Shown here one piece after another: positions 25,273-33,918 of a DNA stretch of 64,000 nucleotides (position 1 is the stretch's first letter; each line of letters opens with the position of its first letter). The position numbers and the translations under genes are program-made. A model generated the notes under the pieces. The model was not told the DNA's origin, did not search any database, and saw nothing but the letters and a program-made list of their open reading frames with translations. Source of the DNA: Bradyrhizobium sp. (GTDB taxonomy: Bacteria > Pseudomonadota > Alphaproteobacteria > Rhizobiales > Xanthobacteraceae); contig NZ_JAURXB010000295.1 of the NCBI RefSeq assembly GCF_030654605.1, positions 48,501-112,500 on the forward strand. Direction: 5' to 3'.

Positions 25273-25869
25273 CTAACGCTTGCGCGGCGCTTCCAGTCCC
25301 CGCAGCAGCAGCGCCAGCACGGCGTCGATCCGCGCGGCGAAGGCCGGGTCGCTCCATTCCTCGGCATGGGCGGGATGATGGAAACGGATGGTGGCGTCGA
25401 ACACCGCGCGCGAGGTCGCCTTGACGTCGGCGATCTCGAACGCGCCCTGCTTCACGCCGTCGGACAGGATGGTCTCGACCTGGTCGCAGAGGCATTCCTT
25501 GTGCGAACTCACCGCCTGGCAGGCTTCCTGCGCCAGCGCCAGATAGGTCGCGAACATCTCGGGGTCGTCGGACAATTTCTTGTGCTTGGCCGCAAACAGC
25601 GTACGCAGCCAGCGCTCCAGCCGGGCCGGCGCCGGTCCGGGCCCTTCCACGATCTGCTGCAGCGGCGCCTTGAAGCGGTCGAGCCAGCGTTTCGCGACGG
25701 CCTGGCGCAACGAGGCCTTGCTCGGAAAATGCCGGTAGACGCTGCCATGGCTGACATCGAGCGCACGGGCGACGTCCACCACGGTGGCTTTCGCCAGCCC
25801 GAAACGGCGCAGCACGTCCTCGGTGACTTCGAGGATCCGCTCGGGGGTCAGAACTACGTTCTCGTTCAT
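25273..25869 (-). CDS. TetR-family transcriptional regulator
   Basis: The 198-residue repressor has an N-terminal TetR helix-turn-helix: ILEVTEDVLRRFGLAKATVVDVARALDVSHGSVYRHF followed by SKASLRQAVAKRWL. The C-terminal ligand domain has the pattern of the family that ends with a SRAVFDATIRFHHP helix. The ATG at 25869 is the natural start. A 24-base palindrome 250 bases upstream and a small gene between them suggest a two-gene autoregulated unit. The ligand is unknown. Confidence 0.85.
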   Translation of the reverse strand: MNENVVLTPERILEVTEDVLRRFGLAKATVVDVARALDVSHGSVYRHFPSKASLRQAVAKRWLDRFKAPLQQIVEGPGPAPARLERWLRTLFAAKHKKLSDDPEMFATYLALAQEACQAVSSHKECLCDQVETILSDGVKQGAFEIADVKATSRAVFDATIRFHHPAHAEEWSDPAFAARIDAVLALLLRGLEAPRKR

Positions 25870-25922
25870 GCGCGCACGTCCGCTTCCGGTCGTTGTGGCG
25901 AGCGGCTTTTCGCCGCCCTCTG

Positions 25923-26024
25923 TTAACGGGCTAAACGGGTGGCCTGCGCTTCGAGATGGCGGGCAACCTGGGCGTCGAGCCAGCGGTGGATTTGTTGGAA
26001 AAAATCAAAGATCTCGATCGTCAT
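25923..26024 (-). CDS. Putative 33-residue protein upstream of tetR
   Basis: A short frame with ATG at 26024, preceded by AGAGGA, ends 53 bases before the TetR gene. The product is an amphipathic helix-like peptide (IFDFFQQIHRWLDAQVARHLEAQ) with no known relative that I recognise. It could be a leader of the tetR transcript or a true small protein. Support is limited to the ribosome site and position. Confidence 0.4.
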   Translation of the reverse strand: MTIEIFDFFQQIHRWLDAQVARHLEAQATRLAR

Positions 26025-26122
26025 GGCTAGGTCCTCTGCAATTCCGCGGGCCCGCGGTCGATCGGCCGGCGGGCCCAAGGTGACACCCACAAATAGCGTC
26101 ACCGACAATATAGCCTATCTCG

Positions 26123-26146
26123 CTGACAGATTACAATATCTGTCAG
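26123..26146. promoter_or_regulatory. Palindromic operator candidate upstream of the tetR unit
   Basis: CTGACAGA and TCTGTCAG form a perfect 8-base inverted repeat with an 8-base AT-rich spacer. The site lies about 100 bases upstream of the small gene and on the purB side, where TetR-type operators of similar TGACAGA character occur. It could control both the minus-strand unit and purB. Confidence 0.55.
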
Positions 26147-26312
26147 TCAATATTTCGTGATCGAGGACGGCGCCGGGCTGCCCGCAGCCGGCCTCTGGCG
26201 TCCGGCCGCGCCGAGGTTTGTCTCACCGGGGCGGCTCTGCTAAAGCGCGGCGTAAAAAACAATCGGCCGGGAGTCGCATGCGATCCCCCGCTTTGCTGGT
26301 CCGGAGTCCTCG

Positions 26313-27620
26313 ATGATCCCCCGCTATACCCGCCCGGAAATGGCCGCCATCTGGGAGCCGCTGACCCGTTTCAAGATCTGGTTCGAGATCGAGGCCCATG
26401 CCTCGGATGCCCAGGCCGAGCTCGGCGTGATCCCGAAAGAGGCCGCCAAGACCATCTGGGCCAGGGGCAAGGACGCCCAGTTCGACGTCGCGCGGATCGA
26501 CGAGATCGAACGCGAGGTCAAGCACGACGTCATCGCCTTCCTTACCCACCTCGCCGAATTCGTCGGTCCCGATTCGCGCTTCGTGCACCAGGGAATGACC
26601 TCGTCCGATGTGCTCGACACCTGTTTCAACGTCCAGCTCACCCGCGCCGCGGACATGCTCATCGCCGACCTCGACAAGGTGCTGGCCGCGCTGAAGAAGC
26701 GCGCCTTCGAGCACAAGATGACGCCGAGCATCGGCCGCTCCCACGGCATCCATGCCGAGCCCGTCACCTTTGGCTTGAAGCTCGCTTACGCCTATGCCGA
26801 ATTTACGCGCGCGAGGGAGCGGCTGGTCGCCGCGCGCAAGGAAGTCGCGACTTGCGCGATCTCGGGCTCGGTCGGAACGTTTGCGCATATCGATCCGCGG
26901 GTCGAGGAGCACGTCGCCAGGGCGATGGGCCTCGCGGTCGAACCGATCTCGACGCAAATCATCCCGCGCGACCGCCACGCCATGTATTTTGCGACGCTCG
27001 GCGTGATCGCCGCGTCGGTCGAACGCCTCGCCACCGAGATCCGGCATCTGCAGCGCACCGAAGTGCTGGAAGCCGAGGAATTCTTCTCAGAGGGCCAGAA
27101 GGGCTCCTCCTCGATGCCGCACAAGCGCAACCCGGTGCTGACGGAAAACCTCACCGGCCTGTCGCGGATGGTGCGCGCCTATGTGACGCCGGCGATGGAG
27201 AACGTCGTGCTGTGGCACGAGCGCGATATCTCGCACTCCTCGGCCGAACGCATGCTGGCGCCCGACGCCACGGTCACGCTCGACTTCGCGCTGAACCGGC
27301 TGGCCGGCCTGGTCGAGAAGCTGGTGATCTATCCCGAAAACATGCGCAAGAATCTCGACCGCCTCGGTGGGCTCATTCATTCGCAGCGGCTGTTGACGGC
27401 GCTGACGCAGAAGGGCTGTTCGCGCGAGGATTCCTATCGCCTCGTGCAGCGCAACGCGATGCCGGTGTGGCGCGGCGAAGGCGACTTCGAGACGCTGCTG
27501 AAGAAGGATGCCGAGCTGAAGAAGTATCTCAGCGATGCCGAGATCTCCGAGCAGTTCGACCTCGGCTATCACTTCAAGCATGTCGATACGATCTTCAGGC
27601 GGGTGTTCGGCGAAGCGTGA
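26313..27620 (+). CDS. purB: Adenylosuccinate lyase
   Basis: The 435-residue protein belongs to the fumarase/aspartase superfamily and shows the signature GSSSMPHKRNP, plus HQGMTSSDVLDT, GRSHGIHAEP (catalytic His) and HERDISHSSAERM. It catalyses two steps of purine synthesis: SAICAR to AICAR and adenylosuccinate to AMP. The length matches short bacterial PurB. Other pur genes lie 15-22 kb away on the opposite strand. The MOSC gene follows 14 bases after the stop, so the two are likely cotranscribed. Confidence 0.95.
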   Translation: MIPRYTRPEMAAIWEPLTRFKIWFEIEAHASDAQAELGVIPKEAAKTIWARGKDAQFDVARIDEIEREVKHDVIAFLTHLAEFVGPDSRFVHQGMTSSDVLDTCFNVQLTRAADMLIADLDKVLAALKKRAFEHKMTPSIGRSHGIHAEPVTFGLKLAYAYAEFTRARERLVAARKEVATCAISGSVGTFAHIDPRVEEHVARAMGLAVEPISTQIIPRDRHAMYFATLGVIAASVERLATEIRHLQRTEVLEAEEFFSEGQKGSSSMPHKRNPVLTENLTGLSRMVRAYVTPAMENVVLWHERDISHSSAERMLAPDATVTLDFALNRLAGLVEKLVIYPENMRKNLDRLGGLIHSQRLLTALTQKGCSREDSYRLVQRNAMPVWRGEGDFETLLKKDAELKKYLSDAEISEQFDLGYHFKHVDTIFRRVFGEA

Positions 27621-27634
27621 CACGGGACGGAATC

Positions 27635-28174
27635 ATGGGCAGCGTCCTCGCCGTCAGCGCCCGCAGCGGCCATCATTTCAGCAAGACGCCGAGCCTGAGC
27701 ATTCGCCTGCTCAAGGGATTGGGCGTCGCCGGCGACGCCCATATGGGCGAGACGGTCAAGCACCGCTCCCGCGTGCGAAGGGATCCGACCCAGCCCAATC
27801 TGCGCCAGGTGCACCTGATCCACGCCGAACTGTTCGAGGAATTGCGCGCGAAAGGTTTTGTCGTGCAGCCGGCCGACCTCGGCGAGAACGTCACCACCGA
27901 AGGCATCGATCTGCTGGCGCTGCCATCGGGCACGCGGCTGCATCTGGGGGCAAGCGGGGTGGTCGAGATCACCGGGCTGCGCAATCCCTGCATCCAGATC
28001 GACGACTTCCAGAAAGGCCTGATGGCGGCAACGCTGGACCGGGACGCCGACGGCAATCTGGTTCGCAAGGCCGGCGTCATGGGCATCGTGCTGTCGGATG
28101 GCGATGTGCGGCCGGGGGATGCGATCCGCGTCGAAATGCCGGCAGGGGCGCAACGGCCCTTGCAGCCGGTGTAA
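27635..28174 (+). CDS. MOSC domain-containing protein
   Basis: The 179-residue protein is a stand-alone MOSC domain: GVAGDAHMGETVKHRS, RQVHLIHAELFEEL, DLGENVTTEGIDL and the conserved RNPCIQID with the Cys expected to carry sulfur or bind the molybdenum cofactor. MOSC proteins bind or transfer molybdenum cofactor or detoxify N-hydroxylated compounds. The ATG at 27635 has GGGACGG upstream. The link to purB is only positional. Confidence 0.88.
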   Translation: MGSVLAVSARSGHHFSKTPSLSIRLLKGLGVAGDAHMGETVKHRSRVRRDPTQPNLRQVHLIHAELFEELRAKGFVVQPADLGENVTTEGIDLLALPSGTRLHLGASGVVEITGLRNPCIQIDDFQKGLMAATLDRDADGNLVRKAGVMGIVLSDGDVRPGDAIRVEMPAGAQRPLQPV

Positions 28175-28426
28175 CGCCAAGCAGTCCGCCGGAGCAGCGC
28201 ACTGGCAATGGCACTCGTCAAGCTTAGTCGGTGTCTAATTACCACTTCGGAAGCCATTGTGATCACAGGCCTATCCGTACGCTGCGATCAGCCTGTTTCT
28301 GTGCATGGGGTTGTTTTCGACATTTTGGTCGGGAGCGACAACCGGATCGATCCGCGTCGACCCTACGTGGCGCAATCAGACGTCATAACAACTGAATGAT
28401 CATGCGAGATCGGCTAGACTGCCGGT

Positions 28427-29224
28427 GTGACAGCACCTCCGACGATTCTTGTTTTCGATTCCGGCCTTGGCGGGCTCACGGTCTTGCGTGAGATCGTCAG
28501 GGCACGGCCCGACGCGCATTATGCCTATGTCGCCGACGACGCCTTCTTTCCCTACGGCCACCATGGCGAGGACGAGATCATCGCGCGCGTCGTGCCGCTG
28601 GTCGGCGAACTGATCGCCGCGCATGCGCCCGACCTGGTCGTGATCGCCTGCAACACCGCGTCCACGCTGGTCATGTCGTATCTGCGCGAGCAGTACAAAC
28701 TCCCCTTTGTCGGAACGGTGCCCGCGATCAAGCCGGCCTGCGCCAGCTCCAGGACCAAGCGGGTGTCGGTGCTGGGCACCAAGGGCACCGTCAAGCGCGA
28801 ATACACCAGGGCGCTGATCCGGGATTTCTCGCAAGGCTGCGACGTGACGCTGGTGGGTTCGGCGGATCTCGCCTCGCTGGCGGAAAAGGCCTTGAGCGGC
28901 GAAGCGGTCGGCGACGACGCGATCTCGGACGAACTCGCGCCATGCTTCATCGGCAGCGGCGAAAGCGATCCGCATCGAACCGACACCGTCGTGCTGGCCT
29001 GCACCCATTATCCGCTGCTGATGGATCGCCTGGTCAGGCTGGCGCCGTGGCCGGTGGACTGGATCGATCCGGCGCCGGCGATTGCGCGGCGGGTTTCGGA
29101 TTTGCTCGGCCCCCCCGGCAGCGAGGCCGACCACACCGGCGCGGAAATGATCTTCACCTCGAAGCGCCCGCATACGCTGAGCCAGGCCCTGACGCCGTTT
29201 TTCGGCGGCCGCGTCCCGGCGTGA
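28427..29224 (+). CDS. murI: Glutamate racemase
   Basis: The 265-residue protein has the MurI core: FDSGLGGLTVLREI, YVADDAFFPYG (PYG loop), VIACNTAST with catalytic Cys75 and ACTHYPLL with catalytic Cys192. It makes D-glutamate for peptidoglycan. The start is a GTG at 28427, where the protein aligns with family N-termini. The 252 bases upstream contain no gene that I can support. Confidence 0.92.
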   Translation: MTAPPTILVFDSGLGGLTVLREIVRARPDAHYAYVADDAFFPYGHHGEDEIIARVVPLVGELIAAHAPDLVVIACNTASTLVMSYLREQYKLPFVGTVPAIKPACASSRTKRVSVLGTKGTVKREYTRALIRDFSQGCDVTLVGSADLASLAEKALSGEAVGDDAISDELAPCFIGSGESDPHRTDTVVLACTHYPLLMDRLVRLAPWPVDWIDPAPAIARRVSDLLGPPGSEADHTGAEMIFTSKRPHTLSQALTPFFGGRVPA

Positions 29225-29249
29225 AAGCCAGCCCCATGGAGCTTCGAGT

Positions 29250-30029
29250 TTGACGCAATCCGCGCCTGCACCGCTGAACCGTCTCCGCAGACTGTGGCAA
29301 GAGAAGCGCCCGACATTCGGCGCGATTGCGACCATTCCCTCGATCCAGACCGTGCAGATCATGGCCCGCTCCGGGCTCGACTGGATCATCGTCGACCTCG
29401 AGCACGGGCCGATCGATCTCGGCTCCGCGCATGCGATGATCACGGCCACCGCGGGCACGCCCTGCATCCCCTTGGCGCGGATTGCCGCCAACGAGCCGTG
29501 GCTGGCGAAAGCGCCGATGGACATCGGCGCGCTCGGCATCAATTTTCCGATGATCTGCAGCGCCGCGGATGCCGAAAAAGCCGTGCGCAGCGTGCGCTAC
29601 CCGCCGCGCGGCGACCGGCTGTGGGGACCGTTCCATGCCCCGTTCCGCTGGGGCGTCTCGATGCCCGACTACATGGCGACCGCCGACGACGACATGATCT
29701 GCATGATCACGATCGAGCATGTCGATGCGGTCGAGCGCATCGACGAGATCATGGCGACGCCCGGCATCGACATCGCGGTGATCGGCCCCGGCGATCTCGC
29801 CACCTCCATCAACAAGCGCGGCCGCATCGACGACCCCGACGTGCAGGCGCTGATGGCGCGCGCCGAAGCCGGCATCCTCAACAGCGGCGTGCCGATCGGC
29901 GGCGTGGCGCGCAGCGCCGAACAGGCCAACGCGATGATCGATCGCGGCTACCTGGCGCTGGCGCTCGGCTTCGACTGGTCGCTGTTTCAGCGCGGCATCG
30001 CGGCGAGCTTTGAGGGCATCCGGCGCTGA
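29250..30029 (+). CDS. HpcH/HpaI family aldolase
   Basis: The 259-residue protein is a class II pyruvate-type aldolase of the HpcH/HpaI family: WIIVDLEHGPIDL with the metal-binding Glu, IPLARIAANEPW, GALGINFPMI and VRYPPRGDRLWGP, then IGPGDLATS. Family members cleave 2-keto-3-deoxy sugar acids or 4-hydroxy-2-oxo acids to pyruvate and an aldehyde; the substrate here is unknown. The TTG start at 29250 has GGAG nine bases upstream and no better codon nearby. It follows murI by 25 bases. Confidence 0.85.
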   Translation: MTQSAPAPLNRLRRLWQEKRPTFGAIATIPSIQTVQIMARSGLDWIIVDLEHGPIDLGSAHAMITATAGTPCIPLARIAANEPWLAKAPMDIGALGINFPMICSAADAEKAVRSVRYPPRGDRLWGPFHAPFRWGVSMPDYMATADDDMICMITIEHVDAVERIDEIMATPGIDIAVIGPGDLATSINKRGRIDDPDVQALMARAEAGILNSGVPIGGVARSAEQANAMIDRGYLALALGFDWSLFQRGIAASFEGIRR

Positions 30030-30244
30030 AACTCGGATGCTTCTAAAGTACCCCCGTGCGCTGCCCTTGGCGGACCGCGACAAAATTCAAGCATATTCAA
30101 GGCGGTGTGATAAAATACGGTAGCGTCCCGCCGGACGGCGTGCAGCAAGGCTGGCGTCAGGCCGGTCGGTTCGTGCTAGATGAAGTGCAGGTGGACGGGG
30201 CAATCCGGCCGCCCGGTTTGATGTTGCGGGACTTGAGTGGAACG

Positions 30245-31024
30245 ATGCGCGGAACGGTTCGAAAAATCTCAATGCCGCGCCGACTCGTCGCCGACCTCAT
30301 GCATGCCTCGATCGGCGTGCCCTTTGTTTCGCTGACCCGCGCCCTCAATATCCGTCCACTGCTGGAAGCCCGCGCGCTCGCGGCCGGGCCGCCCGGCTGG
30401 GCGGCGATCTTCGTCAAGGCGTTCGCGCTGGTGGCGAAGGACGAGCCGGTGCTGCGCACGCTCTATGCCAAATGGCCGTGGCCAAGTTTCTACGAGCTGC
30501 CGCGCAGCATTGCGATGGTTGCGATCGCGCGCGTCGAGGATGGCCAGGATTGCGTGCTGCCGCAAAAGGTCCCCGCGGCGGATATGCTGGCGCTGACCGA
30601 GGTCGATGCGCAGATCCGGCAGGCCAAGGATGCGCCGATCGGCGAGGTGCCGGCGTTTCGCAAGATATTGCGGGTGACGCGGCTGCCGCTGCCGCTGCGC
30701 CGGCTGATGTGGCTGATCGGCCTGAATTTCGGACGGCAGCGCGCCAACTGGTTCGGCAGCTTCGGCGTGACCTCGGTGGCCGCCTACGGCGCCGGGGAAC
30801 TGCATGCGCTGAGCCCGGGGCCGTTCATCCTCAGTTACGGCGTGGTGGCGCCGGACCAGACCATCGACGTGGTGATCCGCTGGGACCACCGGATCACCGA
30901 CGCCGCCCTGATCGCCAAGGCCCTGACCCGGCTGGAACAGGTGCTGAACGGCGAGATCGCGGCCGAATTGCGCGGCCAAAGGCAGCAAACGGAGCCCAAG
31001 CCGGTCCGGGCGGTCGCCACCTGA
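30245..31024 (+). CDS. E2-like acyltransferase (2-oxo acid dehydrogenase acyltransferase fold), no lipoyl domain
   Basis: The 259-residue protein resembles only the catalytic domain of dihydrolipoyl acyltransferases. An opening RKISMPRRLVADLMHASIGVPFVSLTR is followed by WAAIFVKAFALVAKDEPVLRTLYAKWPWPSFYE and the end VVIRWDHRITDAALIAKALTRLEQVLN. The DHRITDAA motif replaces the catalytic HxxxDG of true E2. There is no lipoyl or binding domain. The ATG at 30245 (GAGTGGA upstream) gives the compact domain; the frame is open further left. Activity is doubtful, and it may act on another acyl donor. Confidence 0.65.
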   Translation: MRGTVRKISMPRRLVADLMHASIGVPFVSLTRALNIRPLLEARALAAGPPGWAAIFVKAFALVAKDEPVLRTLYAKWPWPSFYELPRSIAMVAIARVEDGQDCVLPQKVPAADMLALTEVDAQIRQAKDAPIGEVPAFRKILRVTRLPLPLRRLMWLIGLNFGRQRANWFGSFGVTSVAAYGAGELHALSPGPFILSYGVVAPDQTIDVVIRWDHRITDAALIAKALTRLEQVLNGEIAAELRGQRQQTEPKPVRAVAT

Positions 31025-31045
31025 GAGCTCTTTTGGCCCCAATCC

Positions 31046-31129
31046 GGTCATTCCGGGGCGATGCGAAGCATCGAACCCGGAATCCTAGGATTCCGGGTTC
31101 GTCGCTGGCGCGACGCCCCGGAATGACGG
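31046..31129. repeat. Palindromic repeat, family A, second copy
   Basis: The outer arms GGTCATTCCGGGGCG and CGCCCCGGAATGACGG enclose the hairpins CGATGCGAAGCATCG and CCCGGAATCCTAGGATTCCG. It is a nearly perfect nested palindrome between the acyltransferase and rpsD. A further hairpin, GCGGGCC/GGCCCGC, lies at about 31176-31197 in the rpsD leader. Confidence 0.85.
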
Positions 31130-31321
31130 TCTTTTCATTGACATACCAGCGGATTCTCCCTAGAAACCGCCTGCTCGCGGGCCGTTTTCGGCCCGCGTTG
31201 CGTTTCGCGACCCGTGGCCCGTCCCTTTCAAGCTTTAGGGGACAGGCCTGTCGGCACCGGGAAATTCCCGGCGCACAGGAGGGCGCGTTTCCTCAAAACT
31301 CAAACCTTTAAAGAGGACGCG

Positions 31322-31939
31322 ATGACTAAGCGCAGTGAGGCGAAATACAAGATCGATCGCCGTATGGGCCAGAACATCTGGGGCCGCCCGAAGAGCCCCG
31401 TCAACCGCCGCGAATACGGCCCCGGCCAGCACGGCCAGCGCCGCAAGGGCAAGCTCTCCGACTTCGGCGTGCAGCTGCGCGCCAAGCAGAAGCTGAAGGG
31501 CTACTACGCCAACATTTCCGAGCGCCAGTTTCACGGCATCTACGTCGAAGCCGGCCGCATGAAGGGTGACACCGGTGAAAACCTGATCGGCCTGCTGGAA
31601 CGCCGTCTCGACACCGTGGTCTATCGCGCCAAGTTCGTCGCCACCATGTTCGCCGCGCGCCAGTTCATCAATCACGGCCACATCAAGGTCAACGGCCGCC
31701 GCGTCAACATCGCGAGCTACAAGGTCAAGGTCGGCGACCTCATCGAAATCAAGGAAAGCTCGAAGCAGCTCGCCGTGGTGATCGAAGCCAGCCAGCTCGG
31801 CGAGCGCGACGTGCCGGACTTCCTCGAAGTCGATCACGGCAAGTTCACGGCGAAGTTCGCCCGCATCCCGCATCTGTCCGACGTGCCGTTCGCGGTGCAG
31901 ATGGAGCCGCATCTGATCGTCGAATTCTATTCGCGCTGA
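31322..31939 (+). CDS. rpsD: 30S ribosomal protein S4
   Basis: The 205-residue protein is S4: an N-terminal MTKRSEAKYKIDRRMGQNIWGRPKSP region, YGPGQHGQRRKGKLSDFG and the S4 RNA-binding domain with LERRLDTVVYRAKF and FINHGHIKVNGRRVNI. It lacks the N-terminal zinc-finger cysteines, as usual in alphaproteobacteria. It nucleates 30S assembly on 16S rRNA. The ATG at 31322 follows AGAGGA. It stands alone here, away from the main ribosomal protein operons, with a strong terminator behind it. Confidence 0.96.
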   Translation: MTKRSEAKYKIDRRMGQNIWGRPKSPVNRREYGPGQHGQRRKGKLSDFGVQLRAKQKLKGYYANISERQFHGIYVEAGRMKGDTGENLIGLLERRLDTVVYRAKFVATMFAARQFINHGHIKVNGRRVNIASYKVKVGDLIEIKESSKQLAVVIEASQLGERDVPDFLEVDHGKFTAKFARIPHLSDVPFAVQMEPHLIVEFYSR

Positions 31940-31966
31940 TTTTTTCGTCGGCGTTTTCAGGAGATC

Positions 31967-32000
31967 AAAAGGCCCCGGCTCTGCCGGGGCCTTTTTCTTT
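31967..32000 (+). terminator. Rho-independent terminator after rpsD
   Basis: AAAAGGCCCCGG and CCGGGGCCTTTTT form a 12-base stem with a CTCTG loop, ending in a T-run. Confidence 0.9.
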
Positions 32001-32091
32001 CGTCATGGCCGGGCTTGTCCCGGCCATCCACGGCTTTATGGTCGCATCGAAAGCAAGACGTGGATGGCCAGGACGACGCCCGGCCATGACG
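32001..32091. repeat. Inverted repeat, family E (CGTCATGGCCGGGCTTGTCC type)
   Basis: CGTCATGGCCGGGC at the left and GCCCGGCCATGACG at the right are perfect arms. Internally GGCCATCCACG faces CGTGGATGGCC. A second copy is at 49773-49861. It abuts the rpsD terminator. Confidence 0.85.
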
Positions 32092-32101
32092 TCATCAAGT
32101 G

Positions 32102-33184
32102 ATGGATCTCGCCATGACCCACTACACCCCTGCCCCGCCCGATCCGAAAGCGCCACCGGTCCGCATCAACCTGTTGTCCGACACGCAGACCCGCCCGACG
32201 CCTGCGATGCGCGAGGCGATCGCGCGCGCCGAGGTCGGCGACGAGCAGATCGGCGACGATCCGACTGTGAATGTGCTGTGCGAGCGGGTGGCCGATCTGC
32301 TCGGCAAGCAGGCCGCCGTGTTCATGCCCTCCGGCACCATGTGCAATGTCGCGGCGACCCTGGTGCATTGCCGGCCCGGCGACGAGATCCTGGCGCATGA
32401 AACCGCGCATATCATCGCGCGCGAAGGCGGCGCCCACGCCGCCCTCGGCGGCTTCCAGATCACGCCGCTGTCCGGCGCCGACGGACAGTTTTCGCCGGAT
32501 ACCTTTCGCAGGGCCATTCACCCACGCAGCCGTTACCAGCCGCCCCAGACGGTGGTCAGCGTCGAGCAGACCGCCAATATCGGCGGCGGCACGATCTGGA
32601 GGAAGGCCGCGCTCGACGATGTGGTGCAGACCGCCAAACAAAGCGGCATGGCTACCCACATGGACGGCGCGCGGCTGCTGAACGCCTGTGTCGCGACAGG
32701 CATCAGCGCCCGCGACATGGCGGCGGGCTGGGACTCGGCCTGGATCGATTTTTCAAAGGGCCTCGGCGCGCCGATCGGCGGCGTGATTGCCGGCAGCAGC
32801 GATTTCATCGACGAGGTCTGGCGCTGGAAGCAGCGCCTCGGCGGATCGATGCGCCAGGCCGGCGTTTGCGCCGCGGCCTGCATCTATGCCCTCGACCACC
32901 ATGTCGATCGCCTCGCGGACGATCACGCCAACGCCCGCGCGCTGGCGCGGGGCTTGTCGCAGATCCAGGGCATCGAGGTGCAGCAGCCCGAGACCAATCT
33001 GGTGTTCTTCAAGCCGGACGGCGCCGGTGTCAGCGGCGACGACATGATCAAGGCGCTGCGCCAGCGCGGCGTGCTGCTCGCCATGATGGACGGCCGCATC
33101 AGGGCCTGCACCCATCTCGACGTTTCCGCCGGCATGATCGAGGAGACGATCGGGCTGGTGCGCGAGATCGTGCGCGGGGCGTGA
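32102..33184 (+). CDS. Threonine aldolase / beta-eliminating lyase family PLP enzyme
   Basis: The 360-residue fold-type I PLP enzyme has INLLSDTQTRPTPAMREAIARAEVGDEQIGDDPTV at the front, FMPSGTMCN, HETAHI, THMDGARLLN (cofactor Asp) and the Schiff-base Lys in IDFSKGLGAPIGGV. This is the low-specificity threonine aldolase pattern; such enzymes split L-threonine or allo-threonine to glycine and acetaldehyde. The ATG at 32102 is used; the ATG at 32114 is also possible. No neighbour clarifies its pathway. Confidence 0.85.
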   Translation: MDLAMTHYTPAPPDPKAPPVRINLLSDTQTRPTPAMREAIARAEVGDEQIGDDPTVNVLCERVADLLGKQAAVFMPSGTMCNVAATLVHCRPGDEILAHETAHIIAREGGAHAALGGFQITPLSGADGQFSPDTFRRAIHPRSRYQPPQTVVSVEQTANIGGGTIWRKAALDDVVQTAKQSGMATHMDGARLLNACVATGISARDMAAGWDSAWIDFSKGLGAPIGGVIAGSSDFIDEVWRWKQRLGGSMRQAGVCAAACIYALDHHVDRLADDHANARALARGLSQIQGIEVQQPETNLVFFKPDGAGVSGDDMIKALRQRGVLLAMMDGRIRACTHLDVSAGMIEETIGLVREIVRGA

Positions 33185-33200
33185 ACACAGCTTAACCGGG

Positions 33201-33286
33201 CGTCATTGCGAGGAGCGCTTGCGACGAAGCAATCCAGCTTTCTTGCTTGCCGCAACGTGGATTGCTTCGCTTCGCTCGCAATGACG
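33201..33286. repeat. Inverted repeat, family B (CGTCATTGCGAGGAGCGC type)
   Basis: CGTCATTGCGAG at the left pairs with CTCGCAATGACG at the right, and GAAGCAATCCA faces TGGATTGCTTC. Copies lie at 42070-42151, 49136-49255 and 60366-60444. Confidence 0.85.
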
Positions 33287-33344
33287 CTGTGAGAGCCGCG
33301 CCGAGCGCCAGTGGCTACCTCGCGTCAAAGGTGACGAACCGCCC

Positions 33345-33794
33345 TCACCCCTTGCGGGTGTGCCCCCAGGTCTCGTCCCAGTCCTGGCCGGCGGCGTCGA
33401 TGACGCGGCCGTCGGCCTCGAAGAACTTGTTGGGGACCTGGAAGATCGCCAGCATCAGCCCACCCTGGGGACACCATGCGACGTGGCGGCTGCCCTGTTC
33501 GCGCCAGATGAATTCGCCGGCCTTGCATTCGATGCCCTGCGCCGGGCCTTCCTTGTCGACCAGGCTGCCTTCGAGCACGTAGGTCTGCTCGATGTTGACG
33601 TGCTCGTGGTCGGGCAGCACCGCACCCGGTTCAAACCGCATCAGCGCGGTCATCAGGCCGGTCTTGTGATCGAACAGCAGCGTCTTGGCCTCGCAGCCGG
33701 GAAAGCGGGTCTTCTGCCACTCCATGGTGTGGGGGCGGACGAGGTGGGAATGCGTTTCGGTGGTCTGCGGGCCCTTCGGCGTCACGGCGTCCAT
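33345..33794 (-). CDS. Cupin domain-containing protein
   Basis: The 149-residue single cupin has motif 1 PDHEHVNIEQTYVLEGSLVD (metal-binding His, His and Glu) and a second motif ending in GSRHVAWCPQGG with the third His. The opening MEWQKTRFPGCEAKTLLFDHKTGLMTALMRFEPGA is like ChrR-type cupins that bind a metal. The ATG at 33794 with GGAAGGA upstream was chosen over ATG 33812. The reaction, if any, is unknown. Confidence 0.8.
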   Translation of the reverse strand: MDAVTPKGPQTTETHSHLVRPHTMEWQKTRFPGCEAKTLLFDHKTGLMTALMRFEPGAVLPDHEHVNIEQTYVLEGSLVDKEGPAQGIECKAGEFIWREQGSRHVAWCPQGGLMLAIFQVPNKFFEADGRVIDAAGQDWDETWGHTRKG

Positions 33795-33918
33795 GGCGTT
33801 GCTTCCTTCCATTTTTTTATGGCAGGAATGATAGCAGCTTTGGCCGCGCCTGCCAGCCGACGCGAAGCAAACGGTCTCGCTTCGCATCGCAGCAAAGACG
33901 CTGCCGCCTCAATCGCCA

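Noticed and set aside
28208..28399. A 63-codon plus-strand frame between the MOSC and murI genes
   Set aside because: No ribosome site or similarity; it probably covers the murI promoter region.
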